A DNA stretch of 19,739 nt from DATJPD01 sp036394195 (GCA_036394195.1 DASWFO010000223.1:1-19739), one strand, 5' to 3'. Counted from the first letter of the stretch, positions 7,118 to 16,028 are shown. A program made the numbers and translations. Notes: generated by a model from the sequence alone, not told the origin.

Positions 7118-7516
7118 ATGAACACCAAGATCTTCGTCAACCTGCCGGTGAAGAACCTCGACAAGTCGATGGCATTCTTCAAGCAGCTCGGCTTCACCTT
7201 CAACCCGCAGTTCACCGACGCCACGGCCGCCTGCATGGTGATCAGCGAGGACATCTACTCGATGCTGCTGACCGAGCCGAAGTTCAAAGAGTTCACCAAG
7301 AAGCCGATCGCCGATGCGACGAAGACGACCGAGGTCCTCACCTGCCTTGCCGTCGCCAGCAAGCAGGAGGTCAACCGCATCGCCGACGCGGCGCTGAAAG
7401 CCGGCGGCTCGGAAGCCCGCGCGCCCATGGATTACGGCTTCATGTTTGGCCGCAGCTTCAACGACCTCGACGGCCATATCTGGGAAATCATCTGGATGGA
7501 CCCGAACCACGTCTAG
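7118..7516 (+). CDS. VOC-fold (glyoxalase/bleomycin-resistance-like) protein
   Basis: A 132-residue single-domain protein with the vicinal-oxygen-chelate fold: the opening IFVNLPVKNLDKSMAFFKQLGF is the first beta-alpha-beta unit (seen as FVNLPVKNL and FFKQLGF), and the second unit ends in FNDLDGHIWEIIWMDP, with the final Glu at the usual metal-ligand position. The family includes glyoxalase I-like enzymes, dioxygenases and binding proteins for antibiotics; which of these applies cannot be read from the sequence. The ATG at 7118 has GGAGA at 7106-7110. A longer in-frame start at 7070 would add 16 residues unlike the family. It follows the ilvC terminator, so it probably has its own promoter, although I could not pick one. 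A strong hairpin follows the stop. Confidence 0.82.
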   Translation: MNTKIFVNLPVKNLDKSMAFFKQLGFTFNPQFTDATAACMVISEDIYSMLLTEPKFKEFTKKPIADATKTTEVLTCLAVASKQEVNRIADAALKAGGSEARAPMDYGFMFGRSFNDLDGHIWEIIWMDPNHV

Positions 7517-7532
7517 AAGTGAGGCCGGTGTT

Positions 7533-7558
7533 CAGGGCGGGCCGCGGTGCCCGCCCTG
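7533..7558 (+). terminator. Hairpin between the two VOC genes, possible weak terminator
   Basis: CAGGGCGGGC (7533-7542) and GCCCGCCCTG (7549-7558) form a perfect 10-base stem with a 6-base loop. Only TCGGTT follows, so the T-run needed for efficient termination is poor. It may slow or partly stop transcription or protect an mRNA end. The 10-mer AGGGCGGGCC in its left arm also occurs in the ilvC terminator. Confidence 0.6.
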
Positions 7559-7591
7559 TCGGTTCCGCCAAAAGCCGCCAAGGAGATCAGC

Positions 7592-8065
7592 ATGCAGAAG
7601 ATCACCCCATTCCTGTGGTTCGACGGCAAAGCCGAAGAGGCGATGAACTTTTACGTTTCCATCTTCAAGAATTCGAAGGTGCTCGCCATCAGCCGCTATG
7701 GCGACGCAGGTCCCGGGCCGAAGGGTACCGTGATGACCGCCGCGTTCGAGCTCGACGGGCAGAAATTCGTGGCTCTCAACGGCGGTCCGCAATTCACCTT
7801 CACGCCGGCGGTCTCCTTCGTCGTCGATTGCGAGACGCAAGCCGAGGTCGATCATTTCTGGGAGAAGCTCTCGGCGGGCGGAAAGCCCAACCACTGCGGC
7901 TGGCTGACCGACCGCTATGGCGTGTCCTGGCAGGTCGTGCCCACGATCTTGCCACGGCTGCTGACCGGCGACGATCCGGCAAAGGTCCAGCGGGTGATGC
8001 AGGCGATGATGCACATGGACAAGCTCGACATCGCCGGATTACAGGGCGCCGCCGAGGCGGCCTAG
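7592..8065 (+). CDS. VOC-fold protein, PhnB / 3-demethylubiquinone-9 3-methyltransferase-like subfamily
   Basis: The 157-residue product belongs to the VOC subfamily often named PhnB or 3-demethylubiquinone-9 3-methyltransferase (a misleading name; no SAM-binding fold is present). Hallmarks are the opening QKITPFLWFDGKAEEAMNFY (here FLWFDGKAEEA, then FYVSIF), the ALNGGPQFTFTPAVSF turn, and the CGWLTDRYGVSWQVVP segment with a conserved Trp near the end, followed by the helical tail KVQRVMQAMM. AAGGAG at 7580-7585 is a strong ribosome site for the ATG at 7592; the longer in-frame start at 7547 falls inside the preceding hairpin and is unlikely. It is only 75 bases after the first VOC gene but of a different subfamily, so it is not a recent tandem copy. 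Substrate is unknown. Confidence 0.85.
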   Translation: MQKITPFLWFDGKAEEAMNFYVSIFKNSKVLAISRYGDAGPGPKGTVMTAAFELDGQKFVALNGGPQFTFTPAVSFVVDCETQAEVDHFWEKLSAGGKPNHCGWLTDRYGVSWQVVPTILPRLLTGDDPAKVQRVMQAMMHMDKLDIAGLQGAAEAA

Positions 8066-8283
8066 CGCAACAAGCGGATCCGTTCTGCCCTGCTTTGATT
8101 GTCGGGGACGCGGCGGGCAAGGCGCGGCTTTATGCCTCAGTCGACGCCGTTTGTGCCCTGGCGCGCTCCAAAACCGGTACCATATTACGCGCTGACGCCG
8201 CTGGCGCCGGTGCGGCGGCGCGCGCCCGGCAGGAGGTGAACAGCCAGCCAAAACAAAGGCTTGCTGTTGAGGAGGACACGCGC

Positions 8284-8313
8284 GTGCGGGGACTGGCACT
8301 GCCCAGGCTTTAG
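8284..8313 (+). CDS. Possible 9-codon leader-like ORF
   Basis: GTG at 8284 opens a 9-codon frame (reading MRGLALPRL, three leucines) closed by TAG at 8311-8313. GAGGAGG at 8269-8275, eight bases upstream, is one of the best Shine-Dalgarno matches in the window. Leucine content and place upstream of leuA suggest a leader peptide, but the A/T-rich promoter candidate lies downstream of it and no attenuator hairpin with a T-run follows. It could be chance. Confidence 0.2.
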   Translation: MRGLALPRL

Positions 8314-8362
8314 GCCCTCGGGATAACCCCTTGAAGAGACAGTGAAAAAAAGGTAGAAACGC

Positions 8363-8394
8363 TTGGTTAACTATATTTCTCGTAAATTATTAAC
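8363..8394 (+). promoter_or_regulatory. A/T-rich dyad, candidate leuA promoter/operator
   Basis: This is one of the few A/T-rich patches in the window. It contains TTGGTT (8363-8368), TATATT (8372-8377) and the outer inverted repeat GTTAA (8366-8370) / TTAAC (8390-8394). Allowing single-base gaps, the halves GTTAACTATATTT and TAAATTATTAAC mirror each other. I could not settle a single -35/-10 pair with good spacing. It may be a promoter overlapped by a regulator site. Confidence 0.4.
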
Positions 8395-8466
8395 GGACGC
8401 GGCAAGACACTGATTGCGCTGTGAAGTCTCGGTGACTCGTCCACGCCGAGCAGAGGAAGAAACGAC

Positions 8467-8601
8467 GTGGCACCATCGACGAGCCATCGTGACGTGAAGA
8501 GGACGGCGCGTGACATGCGCGCCTCTCTCTGCGCGCCGTCGACGGCCGCATCGGGGGCAGAGGGGAGAGCGATCGCTCGACTTACCATCGCCCGGACCTG
8601 A
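8467..8601 (+). CDS. Possible small ORF in the leuA leader (44 residues)
   Basis: GTG at 8467 is preceded by AGAGGAAG (8452-8459) at good spacing and opens a 44-residue frame ending at the TGA at 8599-8601. The product is basic, with APST near both ends of its first 30 residues, and has no membrane segment or known motif. It is not rich in leucine, so it is not a classical attenuation peptide. It spans the competing hairpins at 8501-8540. It may be a regulatory leader, or an accidental frame in GC-rich DNA. Confidence 0.25.
   Translation: MAPSTSHRDVKRTARDMRASLCAPSTAASGAEGRAIARLTIART
8501..8540 (+). promoter_or_regulatory. Three mutually exclusive hairpin arms in the leuA leader
   Basis: Arm A (GACGGCGCG, 8502-8510) can pair perfectly over nine bases with arm C (CGCGCCGTC, 8532-8540). 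Arm B (8517-8523) can instead pair with A (GGCGCG/CGCGCC, 7-base loop) or with C (GCGCGC/GCGCGC, 8-base loop). Such exclusive pairing is typical of RNA switches, but no T-run follows and short GC words pair easily by chance here. Confidence 0.3.
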
Positions 8602-8675
8602 TCCGCCCCTCGATAGCGAGGACGCGGGCCGGCCGGGGCGAGCGACGCACAGCTTTCCCGTCAAAGGACCCCACC

Positions 8676-10313
<1,638 letters not shown>

Positions 10314-10455
10314 GTTCGCCGCAGATCGCGTTAACGCAGAGTCGGGACTTGGACGGCAGCCGACGGAGTGCCGATCCTGGGCCAAAACGGCGACGACGCC
10401 GACGTACGGCGCCGCCGCGTGTGCAACGGATCAAGGTGGAGCAATAAGAAGTTAG

Positions 10456-11496
10456 ATGTTCTCTCGAATTCTCGGCATGCTGTCGGCGGACATGGCGATC
10501 GACCTCGGCACTGCCAACACCCTCGTCTACGTGAAGGGCCGCGGCATCGTTCTCAACGAACCGTCGGTCGTGGCCATTGCCGAAGTCAAGGGCAAGAAGC
10601 AGGTGCTCGCCGTCGGCGACGAGGCGAAGCTCATGCTCGGTCGCACTCCCGGCAACATCACCGCCATCCGGCCGTTGCGCGACGGCGTGATCGCGGACTT
10701 CGAGGTGGCCGAGGAGATGATCAAGCACTTCATCCGCAAGGTGCACAACCGCCGCAGCTTCGCGAGCCCGCAGGTCATCGTCTGCGTGCCCTCGGGCTCG
10801 ACTGCGGTCGAGCGCCGCGCCATCCAGGAATCGGCCGAGAGCGCCGGTGCGCGCCGGGTGTTCCTGATCGAGGAACCGATGGCGGCGGCGATCGGCGCCG
10901 GGCTGCCGGTCACCGAGCCGACCGGCTCGATGGTGGTCGACATCGGCGGCGGCACCACCGAGGTCGCCGTGCTGTCGCTGGGCGGCATCGTGTATTCGCG
11001 CTCGGTGCGCGTCGGCGGCGACAAGATGGACGAGGCGATCATCGGCTATATCCGCCGCAACCATAACCTGCTGGTCGGCGAATCCTCGGCCGAGCGGATC
11101 AAGAAGGAAATCGGCTCCGCCTGCCCTCCCGACGAGGGCGAGGGGCGGATGATGGAGATCAAGGGCCGCGACCTGATGAACGGCGTGCCGAAGGAGCTGG
11201 TCATCAGCGAGCGCCAGATCTCGGAGAGCCTGACCGAACCGGTCAGCGCCATCGTCGAGGCGGTCAAGGTGGCGCTCGAGCACACGGCGCCCGAGCTCGC
11301 CGCCGACATCGTCGACAAGGGCATCGTGCTGACCGGCGGCGGGGCGCTGCTTAGCAATCTCGACCATGTTCTGCGGCACGCGACGGGCCTGCCGGTCTCG
11401 GTGGCCGACGACCCGCTGTCCTGCGTGGCGCTCGGCACCGGCCGCTGCCTCGAAGAGATGCGGACGCTGCGCAACGTGCTGATCAGCATGTACTGA
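10456..11496 (+). CDS. mreB: Rod-shape-determining actin homologue MreB
   Basis: MreB is the bacterial actin that forms membrane-bound filaments under the inner membrane and steers lateral-wall synthesis. At 346 residues it is full length. The nucleotide pocket is complete: phosphate-1 DLGTANT (16-22), phosphate-2 DIGGGTTE (162-169) and the adenosine motif TGGGA (293-297). An amphipathic N-terminus (MFSRILGML) fits membrane attachment. The ATG at 10456 has only a modest AAGAAG upstream. The preceding 142 bases contain a perfect palindrome GCGTTAACGC (10328-10337) and a small hairpin (10397-10411), but no convincing terminator or promoter. It heads the five-gene cluster mreB-mreC-mreD-mrdA-rodA. 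Confidence 0.97.
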   Translation: MFSRILGMLSADMAIDLGTANTLVYVKGRGIVLNEPSVVAIAEVKGKKQVLAVGDEAKLMLGRTPGNITAIRPLRDGVIADFEVAEEMIKHFIRKVHNRRSFASPQVIVCVPSGSTAVERRAIQESAESAGARRVFLIEEPMAAAIGAGLPVTEPTGSMVVDIGGGTTEVAVLSLGGIVYSRSVRVGGDKMDEAIIGYIRRNHNLLVGESSAERIKKEIGSACPPDEGEGRMMEIKGRDLMNGVPKELVISERQISESLTEPVSAIVEAVKVALEHTAPELAADIVDKGIVLTGGGALLSNLDHVLRHATGLPVSVADDPLSCVALGTGRCLEEMRTLRNVLISMY

Positions 11497-11543
11497 GACG
11501 AGGATAGGGACGGGGACCAGCGGATGGTTTGGCGAGGGAGATC

Positions 11544-12425
11544 ATGAAACGTCCGGGCCGTGTGCTGCGCTTTGCTGCGCCGCTGCGCGTGATGGCGCAG
11601 CGTTTCACTTTCCTCGGGCTCCTCGCACTCTCGGTCGGGCTGATGGTGCTCGGCAAGGCCGAGATGCCGATCATCGAGCAGGTGCGGACAATGGTCGCGG
11701 ACGCGTTCGTCCCCCTCCTCGATGCGCTGTCACGCCCGGTCGCCACGGTCGCCGAGATGGGCCAGAAGGCTGCGGCGATGATGAATGTCTATTCGGAAAA
11801 CCGGCGGCTGCGCGAGGAAAACGACCGGCTGCTGCGCTGGGAGACGGTGGCTCGCAACCTCGAAACCGAAAACCGCAGCCTGCGCGACGTGCTGCGGCTG
11901 GCACCGGAATCGTCGGTGAGCTACGTGACGGCCCGCGTCGTCGGCGATGCCGCCGGCATGTTCGTGCGCTCGGTGCTGGTGACCGCCGGTGCCCGCGACG
12001 GTGTCGCCAAGGGCCAGACCGCCATCACCGGGGACGGCCTTGTGGGCCGGGTCGGCGAAGTGGGCGAGCGCTCGGCGCGGATCCTGCTGCTCACCGACCT
12101 CAACAGCCAGGTGCCGGTCCTGATCGAGAACAGCCGCGCGCGGGCGATCCTGGCCGGCGACAACTCGGACCAGCCCAAGCTCACCTTCCTCCCATCAGAC
12201 GTCCGGCCGCAGGCCGGCGACCGGATCGTGACCTCGGGGCACGGCGGCGTGTTTCCGCCCGGCCTTCCGGTGGGCATCATCAGCTCGGTCAGCGACAGCG
12301 GCGTGCGGGTGAAGACCTTCGTCCAGTTTTACCGGCTGGATTACGTCCGGCTGATCGACTACGGCCTGTCCGGCACCCTGTCCGTCGGCGCACCGCCCCC
12401 GACCTCGCGCCGCTCGGGTCGATAA
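11544..12425 (+). CDS. mreC: Rod-shape-determining protein MreC
   Basis: MreC spans the inner membrane once and scaffolds the elongasome in the periplasm, activating PBP2-RodA. The 293-residue product has a basic N-terminus, one membrane segment (about 20-38), a coiled coil (about 70-112, rich in Glu, Arg, Asn and Leu; ENRRLREENDRLL), then the two beta-barrel domains of the family, with the typical GLVGRVGEVG and the SGHGGVFPPGLPVG signature. The ATG at 11544 has GAGGGAG only three bases upstream. A TTG at 11529 would add five residues. A seven-codon frame from ATG 11524 overlaps this start and may couple it to upstream translation. A proline- and serine-containing tail ends the protein. Confidence 0.93.
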   Translation: MKRPGRVLRFAAPLRVMAQRFTFLGLLALSVGLMVLGKAEMPIIEQVRTMVADAFVPLLDALSRPVATVAEMGQKAAAMMNVYSENRRLREENDRLLRWETVARNLETENRSLRDVLRLAPESSVSYVTARVVGDAAGMFVRSVLVTAGARDGVAKGQTAITGDGLVGRVGEVGERSARILLLTDLNSQVPVLIENSRARAILAGDNSDQPKLTFLPSDVRPQAGDRIVTSGHGGVFPPGLPVGIISSVSDSGVRVKTFVQFYRLDYVRLIDYGLSGTLSVGAPPPTSRRSGR

Positions 12426-12444
12426 CGAACGCGGGGCGCCGGTC

Positions 12445-12960
12445 ATGCGTCCGCTCCTCCTCCAGCGCGTCGACGCCGGTGCGCGTGTCTCGGCGCCGCT
12501 CGTCCTGACCCTGATCATCACGATCATCAACGTCGTTCCGTTGCGCCTGCCGGCCTATTCGGCGATCGCCCCCGACCTCGTGCTGATGGCGGTGTTCTAC
12601 TGGACGGTCCACCGGCCCGATCTTCTGAGGCCGTGGGGCGCTTTCCTGGTCGGCATTCTCGACGACATTCTCACCGGCACGCCGCTGGGCGTGAACGCGC
12701 TGGTGCTGCTGCTGGTCCACTGGATGATCATCAACCAGCACAAGAGCTTCCGCGGCCTGTCCTTCGGGCCGCTGTGGGGCGGCTTCGCGATCATCGCGTT
12801 CGGCGCCAAGGTGGTCCTGGTGGTCCTGGCCCTGGCGCTCAGCCGCGGCCTGATCGACCCGATGGTGCTGCTGGCACAGCTTTCGTTCACGGTCGCGCTC
12901 TACCCGCTGATCGCGATGCTCCTGGGCCGCGCCCAGCGCGCCTTCCTGCCGGCGATCTAG
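12445..12960 (+). CDS. mreD: Rod-shape-determining membrane protein MreD
   Basis: MreD is the small integral membrane partner of MreC. The 171-residue protein is almost wholly hydrophobic, with five or six predicted membrane segments beginning near residue 16. The family segment PDLVLMAVFYWTVHRPDLL (seen around residue 48-60) and the DDILTGTPLGVNAL turn in the middle are diagnostic. It starts 19 bases after the mreC stop and ends four bases before the mrdA ATG, so it is clearly in the same operon. MreD is poorly conserved overall, but place and topology leave little doubt. Confidence 0.92.
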   Translation: MRPLLLQRVDAGARVSAPLVLTLIITIINVVPLRLPAYSAIAPDLVLMAVFYWTVHRPDLLRPWGAFLVGILDDILTGTPLGVNALVLLLVHWMIINQHKSFRGLSFGPLWGGFAIIAFGAKVVLVVLALALSRGLIDPMVLLAQLSFTVALYPLIAMLLGRAQRAFLPAI

Positions 12961-12964
12961 GGCC

Positions 12965-14860
12965 ATGAAGAAGGACGACGTCTATCGGACGCGACTGTTC
13001 ACCCGGCGGACGGCGCTGCTGGCCGGCGGGCAGCTTGCGTTGTTCGGCGGCCTGATCGGCCGCATGTACTACCTCCAGGTCGTCGAGAGCGACCGCTACA
13101 AGATGCTGGCGGACGACAACCGCATCAGCCTGCGCCTGCTGCCGCCGCCGCGCGGCCGAATCCTCGACCGCTACGGCGATCCGATCGCGATCAATCAGCT
13201 GAATTATCGCGTGGTGGTCATCCCCGAGCAGACCGGCAGCGTGCCGGCCACGCTCGACGCCATCTCGGAGATCGTCCCGATCACCGAGTTCGAGCGCCGG
13301 CGGATCATGCGCGAGATCGCGCGGAAGCGGAAATTCCTGCCCGTCATCATCAAGGAGAACCTGGCCTGGGAGGATGTGGCGCGGGTGGCCGTCAACGCGC
13401 CCGACCTGCCGGGTGTCATGATCGACGTCGGCTCGAGCCGCTTCTATCCGACCGGCGAGCGCGTGGCCCACGTCATCGGCTACGTGGCGCCGCCGTCCGA
13501 GGCCGATCTGACCGGCGATCCGCTGCTCGAACTGCCGGACTTCCGCATCGGCCGCAACGGGGTGGAGCGGGTCTACGACCTGGCGCTCCGCGGCCGCGCC
13601 GGCTCGAGCCAGATCGAGGTGAACGCGCTTGGCCGCCCGATCCGCGAGCTGGCGCGCCAGGAAGGCCAGCCCGGCACCGACCTGGTGCTGTCTCTTGACC
13701 TGAAGCTCCAGACCATCGCCTCCGAGCGCCTGGCGACGCAGGAGAGTGCCGCCGCGGTGGTGATGGACGTGACGACCGGCGAGGTGCTGGTCCTGGCCTC
13801 GTCGCCGAGCTTCGATCCGAACGAATTCAACAAGGGCATCAGCGGCGCCACCTGGCGCGAGCTGATCGGCAATTCGCGCAGCCCGCTCACCAATAAATGC
13901 GCCAGCGGCCAGTACGCGCCAGGCTCGACCTTCAAGCCGGTCGTCGCCATGGCGGCGCTGGAATCCGGCTTGATCACGCCCGAGTTCCGCGTGTCGTGCC
14001 CGGGGCATTACGACCTGGGCAACGCCAAATTCCATTGCTGGAAGAAAGGCGGCCACGGCAGCGTCGATATGGTCGACGCCATCAAGGGATCGTGCGACGT
14101 CTATTTTTACGAGGTGGCGCGGCGCATCGGCATCGACCGCATCGCCGAGATGGCCAAGCGGTTCGGCCTCGGCCAGACCCTCGGCTTCGACGTTCCGGGT
14201 GAGCGCGCGGGCCTCATCCCGACCCGCGCCTGGAAGATGGCGACCACCGGCGTGCCCTGGCAGACCGGTGAGAACCTGGTGGCCGGCATCGGCCAGGGCT
14301 ACGTGCTGGCGACGCCGCTGCAGCTCGCGGTGATGTGCGCGCGGGTCGCCAATGGCGGTTATGCGGTCATGCCGCGGCTCGCCCGTGACCGCGTCGACGG
14401 CAACCATCTCGGCCAGCGGCCGCCGGCCACGTTTGCGCCGATTGGCGTCTCCCAGACCAATCTCGCGGTGGTCGCGCGCGGCATGCGCGGGGTGGTCAAT
14501 GACCCGCGCGGCACGGCGTTCCGCGCCCGCATCATGGATGCGACCATGGCCATGGCCGGCAAGAGCGGCACCTCGCAGGTGCGGCGCATCACCGAGGAGG
14601 AGCGCCGCGCGGGCTTGCGCAAGCCCGAGCAGGTGCCGTGGAAAGAGCGCGACAACGCGCTGTTCATCGCCTTCGCGCCGGTGGACAACCCGCGCTATGC
14701 CTGTGCGGTGATTGTCGAACACGGAATCGGCGGCTCGGCGGTCGCGGCGCCGATCGTGCGTGACCTCCTGATCGAGGCGCAGAAGCGCGAGCGTGAGAAG
14801 CTGCCTGCGGCTCAGCATTACGCCGCTGCCACTCCCACGCCCGGCACGGACACGCGGTGA
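12965..14860 (+). CDS. mrdA: Penicillin-binding protein 2 (elongasome D,D-transpeptidase)
   Basis: PBP2 cross-links new lateral-wall peptidoglycan and works with RodA. The 631-residue class B protein has a short cytoplasmic N-terminus, one membrane segment (about 16-38), the PBP dimerisation/pedestal domain starting at PPPRGRILDRYG, and the transpeptidase domain. The catalytic motifs are S321-TFK, S376-C-D378 (SxD rather than SxN, as in other PBP2s) and K533-SGT. Between the first two lies a set of possible zinc ligands, Cys345, Cys358, His364 and Cys377 (see findings). A charged, Ala/Thr-rich tail follows the domain. The ATG is four bases after mreD. The TGA overlaps the rodA ATG by one base (TGATG). 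Confidence 0.97.
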   Translation: MKKDDVYRTRLFTRRTALLAGGQLALFGGLIGRMYYLQVVESDRYKMLADDNRISLRLLPPPRGRILDRYGDPIAINQLNYRVVVIPEQTGSVPATLDAISEIVPITEFERRRIMREIARKRKFLPVIIKENLAWEDVARVAVNAPDLPGVMIDVGSSRFYPTGERVAHVIGYVAPPSEADLTGDPLLELPDFRIGRNGVERVYDLALRGRAGSSQIEVNALGRPIRELARQEGQPGTDLVLSLDLKLQTIASERLATQESAAAVVMDVTTGEVLVLASSPSFDPNEFNKGISGATWRELIGNSRSPLTNKCASGQYAPGSTFKPVVAMAALESGLITPEFRVSCPGHYDLGNAKFHCWKKGGHGSVDMVDAIKGSCDVYFYEVARRIGIDRIAEMAKRFGLGQTLGFDVPGERAGLIPTRAWKMATTGVPWQTGENLVAGIGQGYVLATPLQLAVMCARVANGGYAVMPRLARDRVDGNHLGQRPPATFAPIGVSQTNLAVVARGMRGVVNDPRGTAFRARIMDATMAMAGKSGTSQVRRITEEERRAGLRKPEQVPWKERDNALFIAFAPVDNPRYACAVIVEHGIGGSAVAAPIVRDLLIEAQKREREKLPAAQHYAAATPTPGTDTR

Positions 14861-16011
14861 TGGCGCTGCTTGCGGCCTCGCGGCGCGGCATGGGCGTCAT
14901 CGACAAGCTCCGGCAGGTGAATGCCGGCCTGATCGTCCTCATCGCCATCGTTTCGTCGATCGGCTTTGTGACCCTGTATTCGGCGGCCGGCGGCAGCTGG
15001 GACCCGTGGGCGTCGCGGCAGATGATCCGCTTCGGTGTCGGTATCTTGCTGATGCTGGCGGTCGCGGTCATCGAGCAGCGGTTCTGGTTCCGCATCGCCT
15101 ACGCGCTGTATTTCGGCGCCTTCGTCCTGCTGGTCGCGGTCGACGTTGCCGGCGCCATCGGCATGGGCGCACAGCGCTGGCTCGATGTCGGTGGCATCAT
15201 CCAGATCCAGCCGTCGGAGCTGATGAAAATCGCGCTGATCCTCACCTTGGCGCGGTATTTCCACGGCCTGACCATCGAGCAGATCGGCAATCCGCTCTAC
15301 CTGTTGTGGCCGACCTTCCTCGTCATGGCGCCGGCCGGGCTGGTGGCCAAGCAGCCCGATCTCGGCTCGGCGATCCTGCTCGTGCTCATGGGTGCCGTGG
15401 TCTTCTTCCTTGCCGGGGTGCGGGTGTGGAAGTTCCTCGTGATCGGCGGCTGTGCGGGCGCCGTGGTGCCGATTGCCTGGAAGTTCCTCCGCGATTACCA
15501 GAAACAGCGGGTACTGACCTTCCTCAATCCGGAAAGCGATCCGCTGGGCTCCGGCTATCACATCATCCAGTCGAAGATTGCGTTGGGCTCGGGCGGTATC
15601 TGGGGCAAGGGGTTCATGCAGGGCACGCAGAGCCACCTGCAATTCCTGCCGGAGCGCCAGACCGACTTCATCTTCACCATGCTGTCGGAGGAGTGGGGCT
15701 TCGTGGGCGGCCTGACGTTGATCGGGCTTTACACGCTCATTCTGCTCTACGGCATCAGCATCTCGCTGCGTTCGCGCAGCCAGTTCGGGCGCCTGACCGG
15801 TATGGGCGTGATCGCGGCGTTCTACATCTACGCCTCGATCAACATGGCGATGGTCATGGGCGTGCTGCCGGTGGTCGGCGAGCCATTGCCGCTCGTCTCG
15901 TACGGCGGTACGTCGATGATGAGCCTGCTCATCGCCTTCGGCCTGTTGATCAACGTTTACGTCCATCGCGATCAGTTCATCGGCCGCTGGGGCTCGGGCG
16001 CCGACGCCTGA
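14860..16011 (+). CDS. rodA: Peptidoglycan glycosyltransferase RodA (SEDS family)
   Basis: RodA polymerises lipid II into glycan strands in the inner membrane, paired with PBP2. The 383-residue product has about ten membrane segments. SEDS signatures are present: GAQRWLDVGGIIQIQPSELMK (read as QRWLDVGG and QPSELMK), KQPDLGSAI, LPERQTDFIF with FTMLSEEWGF, and PLPLVSYGGTSM near the end. FtsW is excluded by operon context and by the RodA-like loop. I chose the ATG at 14860, which shares a base with the mrdA stop; a GTG one codon upstream is equally possible and adds one Met. The synonym is mrdB. It ends the mre cluster. Confidence 0.96.
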   Translation: MALLAASRRGMGVIDKLRQVNAGLIVLIAIVSSIGFVTLYSAAGGSWDPWASRQMIRFGVGILLMLAVAVIEQRFWFRIAYALYFGAFVLLVAVDVAGAIGMGAQRWLDVGGIIQIQPSELMKIALILTLARYFHGLTIEQIGNPLYLLWPTFLVMAPAGLVAKQPDLGSAILLVLMGAVVFFLAGVRVWKFLVIGGCAGAVVPIAWKFLRDYQKQRVLTFLNPESDPLGSGYHIIQSKIALGSGGIWGKGFMQGTQSHLQFLPERQTDFIFTMLSEEWGFVGGLTLIGLYTLILLYGISISLRSRSQFGRLTGMGVIAAFYIYASINMAMVMGVLPVVGEPLPLVSYGGTSMMSLLIAFGLLINVYVHRDQFIGRWGSGADA

Positions 16012-16028
16012 GGCTGGCGGTCCCCCTA

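Larger units (their letters stand above)
8066..8675. other. 610-base leuA upstream region without an assured gene
   Basis: No ORF here resembles a known family on either strand. It holds, in order: a GC-rich stretch with a tiny ORF that has a strong Shine-Dalgarno (8284-8313), an A/T-rich promoter-like dyad (8363-8394), a 44-codon ORF with a good ribosome site (8467-8601), and competing hairpins (8501-8540). It most likely contains the leuA promoter and a leader of about 280 bases. No terminator with a T-run is visible after the second VOC gene. Confidence 0.6.

Noticed and set aside
8039..8299. 86-codon frame on - in the leuA upstream gap
   Set aside because: Arg/Pro/Ala-rich, no ribosome site and no similarity I can name; typical chance frame in GC-rich DNA.
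7081..8313. 410-codon frame on + across both VOC genes
   Set aside because: Out of frame with both VOC genes, Arg-rich and without motifs. Only its last nine codons, behind a strong Shine-Dalgarno, were kept as a separate weak candidate.
8363..8394. CtrA binding site (TTAA-N7-TTAA)
   Set aside because: Two TTAA words are present, but their spacing is far from seven bases, so the consensus is not met.
10397..10411. CGCCG/CGGCG hairpin as leuA terminator
   Set aside because: Only five base pairs and no T-run; it is not enough to call a terminator.
14090..14098. SCD instead of SxN taken as a defect in PBP2
   Set aside because: SxD is usual in elongasome PBP2 proteins as far as I recall, so this is not a missing catalytic residue.
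12887..14818. 643-codon open frame on - opposite mrdA
   Set aside because: It mirrors the codon pattern of a strongly conserved PBP2 gene; the product is His/Arg/Asp-rich without any fold I recognise. Long antisense frames are expected in GC-rich DNA.
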